This document shows positions 34,314 to 42,076 of a stretch of 64,000 bases of DNA, one piece after another; within the stretch, counting starts at the first letter, position 1, and each line of letters opens with the position of its first letter. Made by a program: the position numbers and the translations under genes. Location of the stretch: positions 90,680 to 154,679 of the forward strand of contig SVEY01000001.1 of the NCBI GenBank assembly GCA_015057165.1, read 5' to 3'. Under the pieces are notes generated by a model. That model saw only the letters and a program-made list of their open reading frames with translations. It made no database searches and was not told the DNA's origin. This DNA is from Lachnospiraceae bacterium. GTDB taxonomy: Bacteria > Bacillota > Clostridia > Lachnospirales > Lachnospiraceae.

Positions 34314-35068
34314 TGGGTAAATTAGGAGAACGTTTATTTAATGGTTTAATTAAAGAAAACCCAACATTCATTCTTATGCTTGGTATGTGTCCTACACTTG
34401 CCGTTACAACTTCAGCTATGAATGGTGTGGGTATGGGACTATCTACAATGGTAGTTCTTGTTATGTCTAACTTATTTATTTCGGCACTTCGTAAGGTGAT
34501 TCCTGATAAAGTTAGAATTCCTGCGTTCATTGTAATTGTTGCTTCTTTTGTAACAATAGTACAATTCTTGGTTCAGGGATTTTTACCTGATTTATATGAA
34601 TCACTTGGAATTTATATTCCTCTTATTGTTGTTAACTGTATTATTCTTGGACGTGCAGAAAGTTATGCATCTAAGAATCCGGTTTTGCCATCTGTTTTTG
34701 ATGGACTAGGTATGGGGCTTGGATTTACAGCAGGACTTACAATTATTGGTGCTGTAAGAGAGTTGATTGGTGCCGGAGCAATTTTTGGATATCAACTTCT
34801 TCCACTTGCTGATGAATCTACAGGTCAGGCTGGTTATACTCCAATATCAATATTCATTCTTGCGCCAGGTGCTTTCCTTGTATTAGGATTCTTGGTTGCT
34901 ATTATGAATAAGATTAGAGATAACGCTGAGAAGAAAGGTGTTAAGATTGCACCTCCTCAAGGTTGTCTGGCTGGAGACTGTGCTTCATGTGCAAATAAGT
35001 GTGATTCGCCAAATGTTGAAAAAGTAGTTAAAGTTGAAGATAAAAAAGAAGAGAAATCTGAGGAATAG
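34313..35068 (+). CDS. rnfE: electron transport complex subunit RnfE with Cys-rich C-terminal tail
   Basis: RnfE is one of two homologous six-helix membrane subunits (with RnfA) that form the Fe-S-containing core. The first approximately 205 residues are the normal RnfE (NPTFILMLGMCPTLAVT and the LIVVNCIILGRAESYAS motif with its Cys). An extra cytoplasmic tail of about 45 residues follows, with Cys218, Cys223, Cys226 and Cys230, then a Lys/Glu-rich end. The four cysteines could hold a metal or cluster. I cannot say how common this tail is. Confidence 0.95.
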   Translation: MGKLGERLFNGLIKENPTFILMLGMCPTLAVTTSAMNGVGMGLSTMVVLVMSNLFISALRKVIPDKVRIPAFIVIVASFVTIVQFLVQGFLPDLYESLGIYIPLIVVNCIILGRAESYASKNPVLPSVFDGLGMGLGFTAGLTIIGAVRELIGAGAIFGYQLLPLADESTGQAGYTPISIFILAPGAFLVLGFLVAIMNKIRDNAEKKGVKIAPPQGCLAGDCASCANKCDSPNVEKVVKVEDKKEEKSEE

Positions 35069-35083
35069 GAGGGGAGCACATAA

Positions 35084-35659
35084 ATGAAAACATTAATTAT
35101 TATATTAATTGCATCATCTATTGTTAATAACGTAGTGCTTAGCCAATTCTTAGGACTTTGTCCATTCCTTGGTGTTTCTAAGAAGACTGAGACTGCTGCA
35201 GGTATGGGTGGCGCTGTAATATTTGTTATTACAATTTCATCACTTGTTGCAAGCTTGATATACAAATTCATTCTTGTACCAACAGGTTTTGAATATTTAC
35301 AAACAATAGTATTTATTTTGGTAATTGCTGCATTAGTTCAATTTGTTGAAATGTTCTTGAGAAAGAAAGTTCCAAGTCTATATAAATCACTTGGTGTATA
35401 TCTTCCTCTTATTACAACAAACTGTGCTGTTCTTGGTGTAGCTCTCAAAAATGTTACAAATGAATACGATATTCTAGAGTCAGTTGTTAATGGTTTTGGT
35501 ACAGCAGTTGGTTTTGCAATTGCAATTATAATTATGGCTGGCATTAGAGAAAAAATTGAATACAATGATATTCCTAAGCCATTTAGAGGCTCAGCACTTG
35601 TTCTTATTACTGCTGGTCTTATGGCAATGGCATTCTTTGGATTCTCAGGTGTAATATAG
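35084..35659 (+). CDS. rnfA: electron transport complex subunit RnfA
   Basis: RnfA pairs with RnfE in the membrane and shares a buried Fe-S site with it. The 191-residue protein shows SIVNNVVLSQFLGLCPFLGVSKK at the N-terminus and YLPLITTNCAVLGVAL mid-protein, with the conserved cysteines, and has six helices. The GGAGGGG ribosome site lies before the start. It is followed by rnfB at 10 bases. Confidence 0.96.
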   Translation: MKTLIIILIASSIVNNVVLSQFLGLCPFLGVSKKTETAAGMGGAVIFVITISSLVASLIYKFILVPTGFEYLQTIVFILVIAALVQFVEMFLRKKVPSLYKSLGVYLPLITTNCAVLGVALKNVTNEYDILESVVNGFGTAVGFAIAIIIMAGIREKIEYNDIPKPFRGSALVLITAGLMAMAFFGFSGVI

Positions 35660-35669
35660 GAGGTAAGTT

Positions 35670-36458
35670 ATGATAGTAGGAATAATTTTAGCGGCTGTAA
35701 TTGTAGGCGCTACAGGTTGTATACTAGGTTTCTTCCTTCGTTTCTCCGCTGAGAAATTCAAAGTTGAGGTTGATGAGAGAGAAACAGCAATACTTGATGT
35801 ATTGCCTGGTAACAACTGTGGTGGTTGTGGTTATGCTGGATGTTCTGGTCTTGCAGCTGCAATTGTTAAAGGCGAAGCGCCTGTAAATGGATGTCCTGTA
35901 GGTGGTAATCCTGTTGCTGCTAAAGTAGGTGAAATAATGGGACAAGAAGTTGAAGAAGGTGCTAAGAAGGTTGCTTTTGTTAAATGTGCAGGTACATGTG
36001 AACAGGCAGCTGAAGATTATAAATACACAGGAGTAGAAGATTGTAATTCAATGTTTTTTGTTCCTGGTGGTGGACCTAAATCTTGTAATTATGGTTGTAT
36101 GGGATATGGTAGTTGCGTGGCTGCATGTCCATTCGATGCAATTCACATTGTTGATGGTGTAGCCAAAGTTGATCCTATGGCTTGTAAGGCTTGTGGTAAA
36201 TGTGTTGATACATGCCCTAAGAAGCTTATAGAATTAATACCTTATGATGCAACTCATATTGTACAATGTAGTTCAAAAGATAAGGGTAAAGAAGTTATGT
36301 CTGTATGTAAGGTTGGATGTATTGGATGTAAGCTTTGCGAGAAGAATTGTGAAGCAGATGCTATTCATGTAGTAGACAATATTGCATACATTGATCAGGA
36401 TAAGTGTACTGGATGTGGCGTTTGTGCCGAGAAATGTCCTAAGAAGATAATTAAATAA
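35670..36458 (+). CDS. rnfB: electron transport complex subunit RnfB (ferredoxin-accepting)
   Basis: RnfB receives electrons from reduced ferredoxin. The 262-residue protein has an N-terminal membrane helix, then the Fe-S motif NNCGGCGYAGCSGLAAAI with a fourth Cys in NGCPVGG. Four further ferredoxin-type Cys groups follow: CMGYGSCVAACP, CKACGKCVDTCPKK, CIGCKLCEKNC and CTGCGVCAEKCPKK. This multi-cluster form is typical of Clostridia. It is the last gene of the operon and is followed by a terminator. Confidence 0.97.
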   Translation: MIVGIILAAVIVGATGCILGFFLRFSAEKFKVEVDERETAILDVLPGNNCGGCGYAGCSGLAAAIVKGEAPVNGCPVGGNPVAAKVGEIMGQEVEEGAKKVAFVKCAGTCEQAAEDYKYTGVEDCNSMFFVPGGGPKSCNYGCMGYGSCVAACPFDAIHIVDGVAKVDPMACKACGKCVDTCPKKLIELIPYDATHIVQCSSKDKGKEVMSVCKVGCIGCKLCEKNCEADAIHVVDNIAYIDQDKCTGCGVCAEKCPKKIIK

Positions 36459-36480
36459 GCATAAAGGGAGAATAATATTT

Positions 36481-36514
36481 AGGCATTTAAGCATTTTGCT
36501 TAGATGCCTTTTTT
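36481..36514 (+). terminator. intrinsic terminator of the rnf operon
   Basis: AGGCATTTAAGCA (36481-36493) pairs in 12 of 13 positions with TGCTTAGATGCCT around a 3-base loop, followed by TTTTTT. Confidence 0.85.
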
Positions 36515-36561
36515 AAACTATGTTACAATCTTTATATATTAATGTATTGGGAGGTTTTTAT

Positions 36562-37341
36562 ATGAATAGAGGAAAGGGGAAAGCAATTGCTGTTATAACA
36601 GTACTTGCATTGGTTTTAAGTATGGTATTGGTAGGTTGTGGTAATTCTAATAATAATGCACTTGATTCGCAGCAAGATGTGTCAATTCATGCTGCAATTC
36701 AACATGAAGTAGATTCGCCTAACTGGGTAAAGAATCTTCCTGCGGCACAAGATACTAATAATAAACAATTATTTGTTGTTGCTGGTATGGGTATGGATAA
36801 GACAACAGCCTATATAACTATGCATGAGCGAGACAAAGATGGTAATTGGAAGCAGATTCTTTCTACTCCGGGTTATATAGGTAAGAATGGTATGTGTATG
36901 GATCAAGATCATGTTGAAGGTTGCAGTCAGACACCAATAGGTACATATCATTTTAATAAAGCATTTGGTATAGCAAAAGATCCTGGTTGTTCAATGCCTT
37001 ATACTAAAGTTACGGACGATACATATTGGTCAGGCGATCAGACTACTCAGTATAACCAAATGGTTAGTGGAAAAGAGTATCCTAATCTTAATAAAGAGGA
37101 TAGTGAACACATAGTTGATTATGAGTATCAATATCAATATTGCTTAAATATTAGCTTTAATGAGGAAGGAACACCGGGAAGAGGTTCAGCTATATTCTTA
37201 CATTGCTTTGGCCCACAGAAGCCATTTACAGGAGGCTGTGTGGCTGTTCCTGAATATATCATGAAAACCATTATGCAGAAGGTGCAATCGGATTGTGTTG
37301 TTGTTATAGATACATTTGACAATTTACATTGCGAATTCTAA
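36562..37341 (+). CDS. YkuD-type L,D-transpeptidase family lipoprotein
   Basis: The 259-residue product has a lipoprotein signal ending LVGC near residue 26 and a YkuD catalytic domain. TPIGTYHFN marks the domain start. The active-site region reads FLHCFGPQKPFTGGCVAVPE, with the conserved His and nucleophilic Cys. The usual SHGCVR is changed to TGGCVA, so the exact activity may differ from classical 3-3 cross-linking. ATG 36562 follows GGGAGG. It converges on apbE with only 7 bases between stops, and no terminator is seen there. Confidence 0.85.
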   Translation: MNRGKGKAIAVITVLALVLSMVLVGCGNSNNNALDSQQDVSIHAAIQHEVDSPNWVKNLPAAQDTNNKQLFVVAGMGMDKTTAYITMHERDKDGNWKQILSTPGYIGKNGMCMDQDHVEGCSQTPIGTYHFNKAFGIAKDPGCSMPYTKVTDDTYWSGDQTTQYNQMVSGKEYPNLNKEDSEHIVDYEYQYQYCLNISFNEEGTPGRGSAIFLHCFGPQKPFTGGCVAVPEYIMKTIMQKVQSDCVVVIDTFDNLHCEF

Positions 37342-37348
37342 CAATTCG

Positions 37349-38359
37349 TTATTGGGTTTTTAACATATTATCATCAACACCAGATGTCTTATGAATTTCT
37401 CCATCTTTACTTACAAAGATGGCTTCAGTATTAGGTATGGATTCAATGAAATCCATACCTTTTTTTAATCCATATGCAAAGGCAATAGTAGATAAAGCAT
37501 CTCCATCAGTGGAAGAACTATTAATTATAGTTACGCTGTCTAATTCATTATCAACAGGATATCCTGTATTAATATCAATTATATGATGATATTTCTTGCC
37601 ATTATATTCAAAATAACGTTGATAGTCACCAGAAGTAACAATAGATTTGTTAGACACACTTAATGCACAAAGGGGAGTGCCTGATTCGTCAAAAGGTTTT
37701 TGTATTCCAATATTGTAATTTGTATTGCCATCTTTTTTATCAAGGCATAGAACATTGCCACCCAGGTTAATAACACCTTTATTAATGCCGTTTTCATTAA
37801 GATAATCTTTGATTTTATCAGCAATAAAGCCCTTGGCAATACCTCCAAGATCAAGTTGTTCTTTATCAGTTAAAAGTCTGACCTTGTTTTCTACAATTTC
37901 TATATTATTATAGTTAAAACCCATTGCATTATTGATTTCTTCCTGAGTTGGAGGAACAGTTCTATTCTTAATATCCCATAGAGTTGTTAATTTTCCAATA
38001 GAAATATCAAATGCATCATTAGAAATATCTCCATAATACTTTCCTTTATTAATAAGGTCTACAGTATCTTGGTTAACTTCAACAAACTCACAATTTGCAC
38101 GGTTAATCTTATATATATCCGAGTTTTCCTTAGTATTACTAAGCATATCATCATATTTCTTAGCTATATTAAAACACTCATCAATATATTCTTTCGAATC
38201 ATCGCCATACAGAGTAATAGTAATAATTGTATCTAGTGCAAAGCCATTCTTAGTAACAGGCTTATTTGAATTCATATTACATGAGCACGAGCAAAGTCCA
38301 ATTACCATTATCAAGCAGAATGTAATGCTTGTTGTTCTAAAGTTATTTCTTAGTGACAT
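37349..38359 (-). CDS. apbE: FAD:protein FMN transferase lipoprotein ApbE
   Basis: ApbE attaches FMN through a phosphoester to Thr in SGAT-type motifs, as in RnfD and RnfG. The 336-residue protein has a lipoprotein signal (LCSCSC near 18-23) and typical ApbE motifs: GFALDTIITITLYG, DLGGIAKGFIADKI, GVINLGGNVL and DGDALSTIAFAYG. Start 38359 is chosen because AAGGAG lies 7 bases before it; the 26 upstream codons lie in repeat-derived sequence. It faces the rnf operon across the YkuD gene, consistent with maturation of its two flavoproteins. Confidence 0.93.
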   Translation of the reverse strand: MSLRNNFRTTSITFCLIMVIGLCSCSCNMNSNKPVTKNGFALDTIITITLYGDDSKEYIDECFNIAKKYDDMLSNTKENSDIYKINRANCEFVEVNQDTVDLINKGKYYGDISNDAFDISIGKLTTLWDIKNRTVPPTQEEINNAMGFNYNNIEIVENKVRLLTDKEQLDLGGIAKGFIADKIKDYLNENGINKGVINLGGNVLCLDKKDGNTNYNIGIQKPFDESGTPLCALSVSNKSIVTSGDYQRYFEYNGKKYHHIIDINTGYPVDNELDSVTIINSSSTDGDALSTIAFAYGLKKGMDFIESIPNTEAIFVSKDGEIHKTSGVDDNMLKTQ

Positions 38360-38377
38360 TTTTTTCTCCTTGTTAGC

Positions 38378-38438
38378 GCAGAACATATTAAGCTTCTTAG
38401 TTTTGCTATATGATTGTATATTGATTATGTTCTGCACA
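38378..38438. repeat. partial copy of structured element B arms in the apbE leader
   Basis: CAGAACATATTAA and TTTTGCTATATGATTG-like sequence (38379-38421) closely match the left arm of element B at 38709-38752. ATGTTCTGCAC (38428-38438) matches its right end. The arms stand face to face with no core between them, as in a collapsed or solo-arm remnant. They form the 5' untranslated region of apbE. Confidence 0.5.
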
Positions 38439-38454
38439 TTTTGCTTGATTTATG

Positions 38455-38689
38455 GCCATATTGCATATTATACCATCTAGATACGAGTAACAATTCGCTA
38501 ACTATATGTAAGTAATTGATATTATGAATTTATCTATAATTGGACGAAAACCGGTGCAAAATCCGTCATCCAGACGGTTTGCACCTATTTGCGACATCCT
38601 TGTCGCAAATTTTTCTCATGCAATCAATTACTAACATATACTAAGCTCTAGTTAAATTCGTATCTAGATAGTATAACATGCAATATACC
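38455..38689 (+). repeat. structured palindromic element, copy A
   Basis: The outer arms 38455-38486 and 38658-38689 are complementary in 28 of 32 positions. Inside lies the conserved pair ATATGTAAGTAATTGAT (38504-38520) and ATCAATTACTAACATAT. The core has two hairpins: GGTGCAAA/TTTGCACC with an inner CCGTC/GACGG, and TTTGCGACA/TGTCGCAAA followed by TTTTT. The core motifs recur in copies B and C. No coding capacity is seen. Confidence 0.75.
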
Positions 38690-38700
38690 TTAAGTAAGGT

Positions 38701-38995
38701 TTATAGTGCAGAACATATTAAATTACTTATTTTGCTATATGTTTGAATATATATTTATAGCATTAGTTCGAGCATAGAATATGTTAGTGATTGTTTAAGA
38801 TAGGAAAAATTTCGACATGGATGTCGAAATTAGCGACAACTGAGCCTGGATGGCGAATCTGTCGCGGTTTCCGTCCTAATATTAACAACAATTAAACATC
38901 AATCACTTACATATTATTGGCGAAGAACTATCAGATATAAATATATATTCAATCATATAGCAATAATAGATAGCGTGTGTTGTTCTGCACTATAA
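38701..38995 (-). repeat. structured palindromic element, copy B (reverse orientation)
   Basis: The ends TTATAGTGCAGAACA (38701-38715) and 38981-38995 are perfect inverted repeats. A second arm (38734-38759 with 38936-38961) matches 25 of 26. Read on the minus strand, the core holds the same landmarks as copy A: ATATGTAAGTGATTGAT, GGACGGAAACCGC, a hairpin GCGACA/TGTCGC, a hairpin ATTTCGACAT/ATGTCGAAAT with TTTTT, and CAATCACTAACATATTC. The outer arms are unrelated in sequence to those of A or C. Confidence 0.75.
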
Positions 38996-39153
38996 GACTA
39001 AATATCGACATATAATATGATATATGTCATGATATAAACTTAATAGTGTAGAACAGCAATATATATCAATTATATAGTGATTTTTCCTTTAAAATATGGT
39101 AAATTAATACTTTAGTAGGTTATATACATGAATATAATAACAAAGGATTTTTT

Positions 39154-40002
39154 ATGTTACAAGAAATAGATTTTAAGAATAAAAAAAGAGTAGTTATTAA
39201 GATTGGTTCTAATTCACTACTTCACAAGGATACTGCTAAAATAGATTATTTGAAAATTGAGAAATTAATTAGGGAAATTGTGGACCTTAGAAATAGAGGA
39301 ATTGATGTATGCCTTGTGTCATCTGGCGCAATTGCAGTTGGTAAAGATTCTGCTTATTATAAAAGCGATCTTGATTCTAATTCGAAGAAGCAGGCTCTTG
39401 CATCTATTGGTCAAGCCAGGTTAGTTAGCATTTATCAGAACATTTTCAGAGAGTATAATCAGGAAGCTGGACAGGTATTGATGACTAAGAATACCATAAC
39501 TGAGAATGTATCAAGGAAGAATGCTCAGAATACTTTTGAAGCATTATTTGAGATGGGCGTAGTTCCAATTGTTAATGAAAATGATACAATAAGTACCTTT
39601 GAGATTCAATTTGGAGATAATGATACTTTGTCAGCTCTTGTTTCTTATCTAATAGGTGCTGATTTGCTTATCCTCCTTTCAGATGTAGATGGGTTATATA
39701 CAGCTAATCCAAGAACACACAAGGATGCTGAATTTGTCTCATACGTTGATAATATTGATGATGTCATAGATATGGGCTCAAGCAGTGCAGGTTCTAGTGT
39801 GGGTACAGGTGGAATGAGTACTAAGCTTATTGCAGGTAAAATAGCAACACTTTCCGGTGCTGATATGATTATTGCTAATAGCAATGATTTGTCTATTATA
39901 CATAGAATATTTGATGGCGAGTTTAAAGGAACTGTATTTGAATCAAATTACGATGAATATTTTGATGTACTAGGTTATATTGAAGATAATTATAGTTATT
40001 AA
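39154..40002 (+). CDS. proB: glutamate 5-kinase
   Basis: ProB phosphorylates glutamate in the first step of proline synthesis. The 282-residue amino-acid-kinase domain is complete: VVIKIGSNSLLHKD, CLVSSGAIAVGK, PIVNENDTIST, FGDNDTLSALV, LLSDVDGLYTANP and GTGGMSTKLIAGKIA. The C-terminal PUA domain of longer ProB proteins is absent, as in many Clostridia. AAAGGA precedes the start. proA lies two genes downstream. Confidence 0.95.
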   Translation: MLQEIDFKNKKRVVIKIGSNSLLHKDTAKIDYLKIEKLIREIVDLRNRGIDVCLVSSGAIAVGKDSAYYKSDLDSNSKKQALASIGQARLVSIYQNIFREYNQEAGQVLMTKNTITENVSRKNAQNTFEALFEMGVVPIVNENDTISTFEIQFGDNDTLSALVSYLIGADLLILLSDVDGLYTANPRTHKDAEFVSYVDNIDDVIDMGSSSAGSSVGTGGMSTKLIAGKIATLSGADMIIANSNDLSIIHRIFDGEFKGTVFESNYDEYFDVLGYIEDNYSY

Positions 40003-40025
40003 ACACTTAAATAGAGGGAATATTA

Positions 40026-40253
40026 ATGATTACTCAAAAAACTATTGATAGAATAAATGAACTTGCCCATAAATCCAAGAAAGAAGGACTTACTCCTGCA
40101 GAGAAAGAAGAACAAAAGATGCTTAGACAGGAATATATTGAAGCTATTAGAGGAAATATAAGAAGTCAGCTTGATAATGTTGATATCTTAGAAGCTGATG
40201 GCTCAACAACACATCTAAGTGATGTAAGAAAGAAGCATATGCATGAAAAGTAA
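40026..40253 (+). CDS. DUF896 family protein (YnzC-like)
   Basis: This small 75-residue protein has the DUF896 pattern: RINELAHKSKKEGLTPAEKEEQ then LRQEYIEAIRGNIRSQLDNV, forming a helical hairpin. Members are widespread in Firmicutes; in Bacillus, YnzC belongs to the SOS-linked yneA operon, but its function is not established. It overlaps the next gene by 11 bases and sits between proB and proA, so it is probably co-transcribed with them. Confidence 0.9.
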   Translation: MITQKTIDRINELAHKSKKEGLTPAEKEEQKMLRQEYIEAIRGNIRSQLDNVDILEADGSTTHLSDVRKKHMHEK

Positions 40254-40794
40254 TAAAAGAATTAGAACTAAGATTCTTATGAAAAGAGCAAGGCTTTCTG
40301 ATGAAGAAATACTAGATGGTTCTAATAGGATTGCTAATATACTTGAAATAATAATTAATAGATTAGGAACGAAAGATATTTTATGCTTTTATCCTCTTGA
40401 TAAAGAAGTAAACCTTCTTGGCTTATATGAGAAATTGCTTTCTAAAGGTCATAATCTTTTCTTTCCGGTATCTGGAGAAGAAGATATTAATTTCTATAAG
40501 ATAAATGACTTAAATGACTTTGAAAAAGGGAAATTCAATGTATATGAGCCAATAAATAGGGATAATATATTCTTAGACAAAGAAGCAATTGTTATTTGCC
40601 CAGGACTTGCCTTTGATAGAAAGAATAATAGAATTGGATATGGCAAGGGATACTATGATAGATTTTTAAAGAATCACCAAAAGGCTACGCCTATAGGAGT
40701 ATGCTTTGGATTCCAAATAGTCGATGAACTTAATGTAAGCTTTTGGGATGTCCCTATGGAAATGATTGTTACTGATACAGTGCTTAAGAGATAA
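40243..40794 (+). CDS. 5-formyltetrahydrofolate cyclo-ligase
   Basis: The enzyme converts 5-formyl-THF to 5,10-methenyl-THF using ATP. The 183-residue protein carries the family motif RIGYGKGYYDRFL and the preceding CPGLAFDRKNNR, plus the N-terminal K..LR-like start. It overlaps the DUF896 gene. It likely shares the proB-proA transcript without a direct pathway link to proline. Confidence 0.93.
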   Translation: MKSNKRIRTKILMKRARLSDEEILDGSNRIANILEIIINRLGTKDILCFYPLDKEVNLLGLYEKLLSKGHNLFFPVSGEEDINFYKINDLNDFEKGKFNVYEPINRDNIFLDKEAIVICPGLAFDRKNNRIGYGKGYYDRFLKNHQKATPIGVCFGFQIVDELNVSFWDVPMEMIVTDTVLKR

Positions 40795-40823
40795 ATTGGA
40801 AGTTTATTATAAGGAGAGGAATT

Positions 40824-42062
40824 ATGGATTTAATAGAATTATGTAAGAATGCAAAAGAATCAAAATACATTATTGCAAAGCTTGATACTAATACTAAGAA
40901 TAAAGTTCTTCTTGAAACTGCTGCAAAGCTAATTGAAGATTCAAAGGATATAATTAAAGGTAATGAATTAGATCTTAAGAGAGCCAAAGAAAACAATATG
41001 CCTGAAAGCTTACAAGACAGACTTCTCCTTAATGAAGAGAGAATAGAAGCGATTGCCGAGGGTATTAGACAGGTGGCTTCTCTTGATGATCCAATTGGAG
41101 AGATTACTTCTATGAAGAAGCGCCCTAATGGCCTTGAAATAGGAAAGAAACGCGTGCCTATGGGTGTTGTGGGAGTTATCTATGAAGCAAGGCCTAATGT
41201 TACTGCGGATGTATTTTCTCTATGCTTTAAAACAGGTAATGTATGTATCCTAAAGGGTGGTTCAGATGCCCTTGATTCTAATAAAGCTATTGTTGAATCT
41301 ATTCATAAAGTATTAAGAGCTAATAATATTCCTGAAAGTGCGTGTACAATTATTGAAGATACTAATAGAAAAACTACTACAGAATTTATGAAAATGAAAG
41401 AATATGTAGATGTTCTTATTCCTCGTGGCGGTGCAGGACTTATTCGTTCAGTTGTGGAGAATGCAACTATACCTGTAATTGAAACAGGAACTGGCAATTG
41501 CCACGTGTATGTTGATTCTACATGTGATCTTAATATGGCTCTAGATATTGTTGAAAATGCTAAGACACAACGAATAGGAGTATGTAATGCTTGTGAATCC
41601 CTTGTTGTTCACAAGGATATTATTGATGAATTCCTTCCAGCCCTTGAGAATCGACTTAATAATAGAGTTGAATTAAGATGCGATGAGCGGTCATTAAATA
41701 AATTAAAAAAAGGAATCAAGGCAACAGAAGAGGATTATTCCACAGAGTATCTTGATTATATAATGTCTATAAAAACGGTTGAAAACATTGATGAAGCTAT
41801 TAGTCACATTAATAAGAATAATACAGGTCATTCTGAATCAATTGTGTCTAATAATTATGATAATGTTCAGAAATTCTTAAATGAAATTGATGCTGCATGT
41901 GTATATGCTAATGCTTCGACAAGATTTACTGATGGATTTGAATTTGGCTTTGGTGCTGAAATTGGTATAAGTACACAGAAACTTCATGCTAGAGGACCAA
42001 TGGGACTTGAAGCTTTAACAAGTACAAAATATGTAATATATGGTAATGGACAAATCAGATAA
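40824..42062 (+). CDS. proA: glutamate-5-semialdehyde dehydrogenase (gamma-glutamyl phosphate reductase)
   Basis: ProA reduces gamma-glutamyl phosphate with NADPH, the second step of proline synthesis. The 412-residue protein shows KKRVPMGVVGVIYEARPNVTADV, LKGGSDALDSNKAI and VLIPRGGAGLIRSVVENA. The catalytic Cys is in TQRIGVCNACESLVVH. AAGGAGAGG precedes the ATG. With ProB this gives gamma-glutamate semialdehyde. No proC is in the window. Confidence 0.96.
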   Translation: MDLIELCKNAKESKYIIAKLDTNTKNKVLLETAAKLIEDSKDIIKGNELDLKRAKENNMPESLQDRLLLNEERIEAIAEGIRQVASLDDPIGEITSMKKRPNGLEIGKKRVPMGVVGVIYEARPNVTADVFSLCFKTGNVCILKGGSDALDSNKAIVESIHKVLRANNIPESACTIIEDTNRKTTTEFMKMKEYVDVLIPRGGAGLIRSVVENATIPVIETGTGNCHVYVDSTCDLNMALDIVENAKTQRIGVCNACESLVVHKDIIDEFLPALENRLNNRVELRCDERSLNKLKKGIKATEEDYSTEYLDYIMSIKTVENIDEAISHINKNNTGHSESIVSNNYDNVQKFLNEIDAACVYANASTRFTDGFEFGFGAEIGISTQKLHARGPMGLEALTSTKYVIYGNGQIR

Positions 42063-42076
42063 TTACTGGAGATATA

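Larger units (their letters stand above)
38360..39153. other. gene-free region between apbE and proB
   Basis: About 790 bases contain no plausible gene. They hold the partial B-like arms, elements A and B, a small palindrome GACATAT/ATATGTC (39007-39028) and a lone TAGTGTAGAACA (39044-39055) resembling the end of element B. The promoters of apbE (leftward) and proB (rightward) must lie here but are not clear by eye. Confidence 0.7.

Noticed and set aside
38455-38995. CRISPR array or bidirectional terminator pair
   Set aside because: There are no regularly spaced direct repeats. The elements lie between divergent genes, where no transcript needs ending, and their arms are far longer than terminator stems.
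39000-39153. T-box or other tRNA-responsive leader for proB
   Set aside because: No specifier loop, T-box consensus AGGGTGGNACCGCG or terminator/antiterminator pair could be found.
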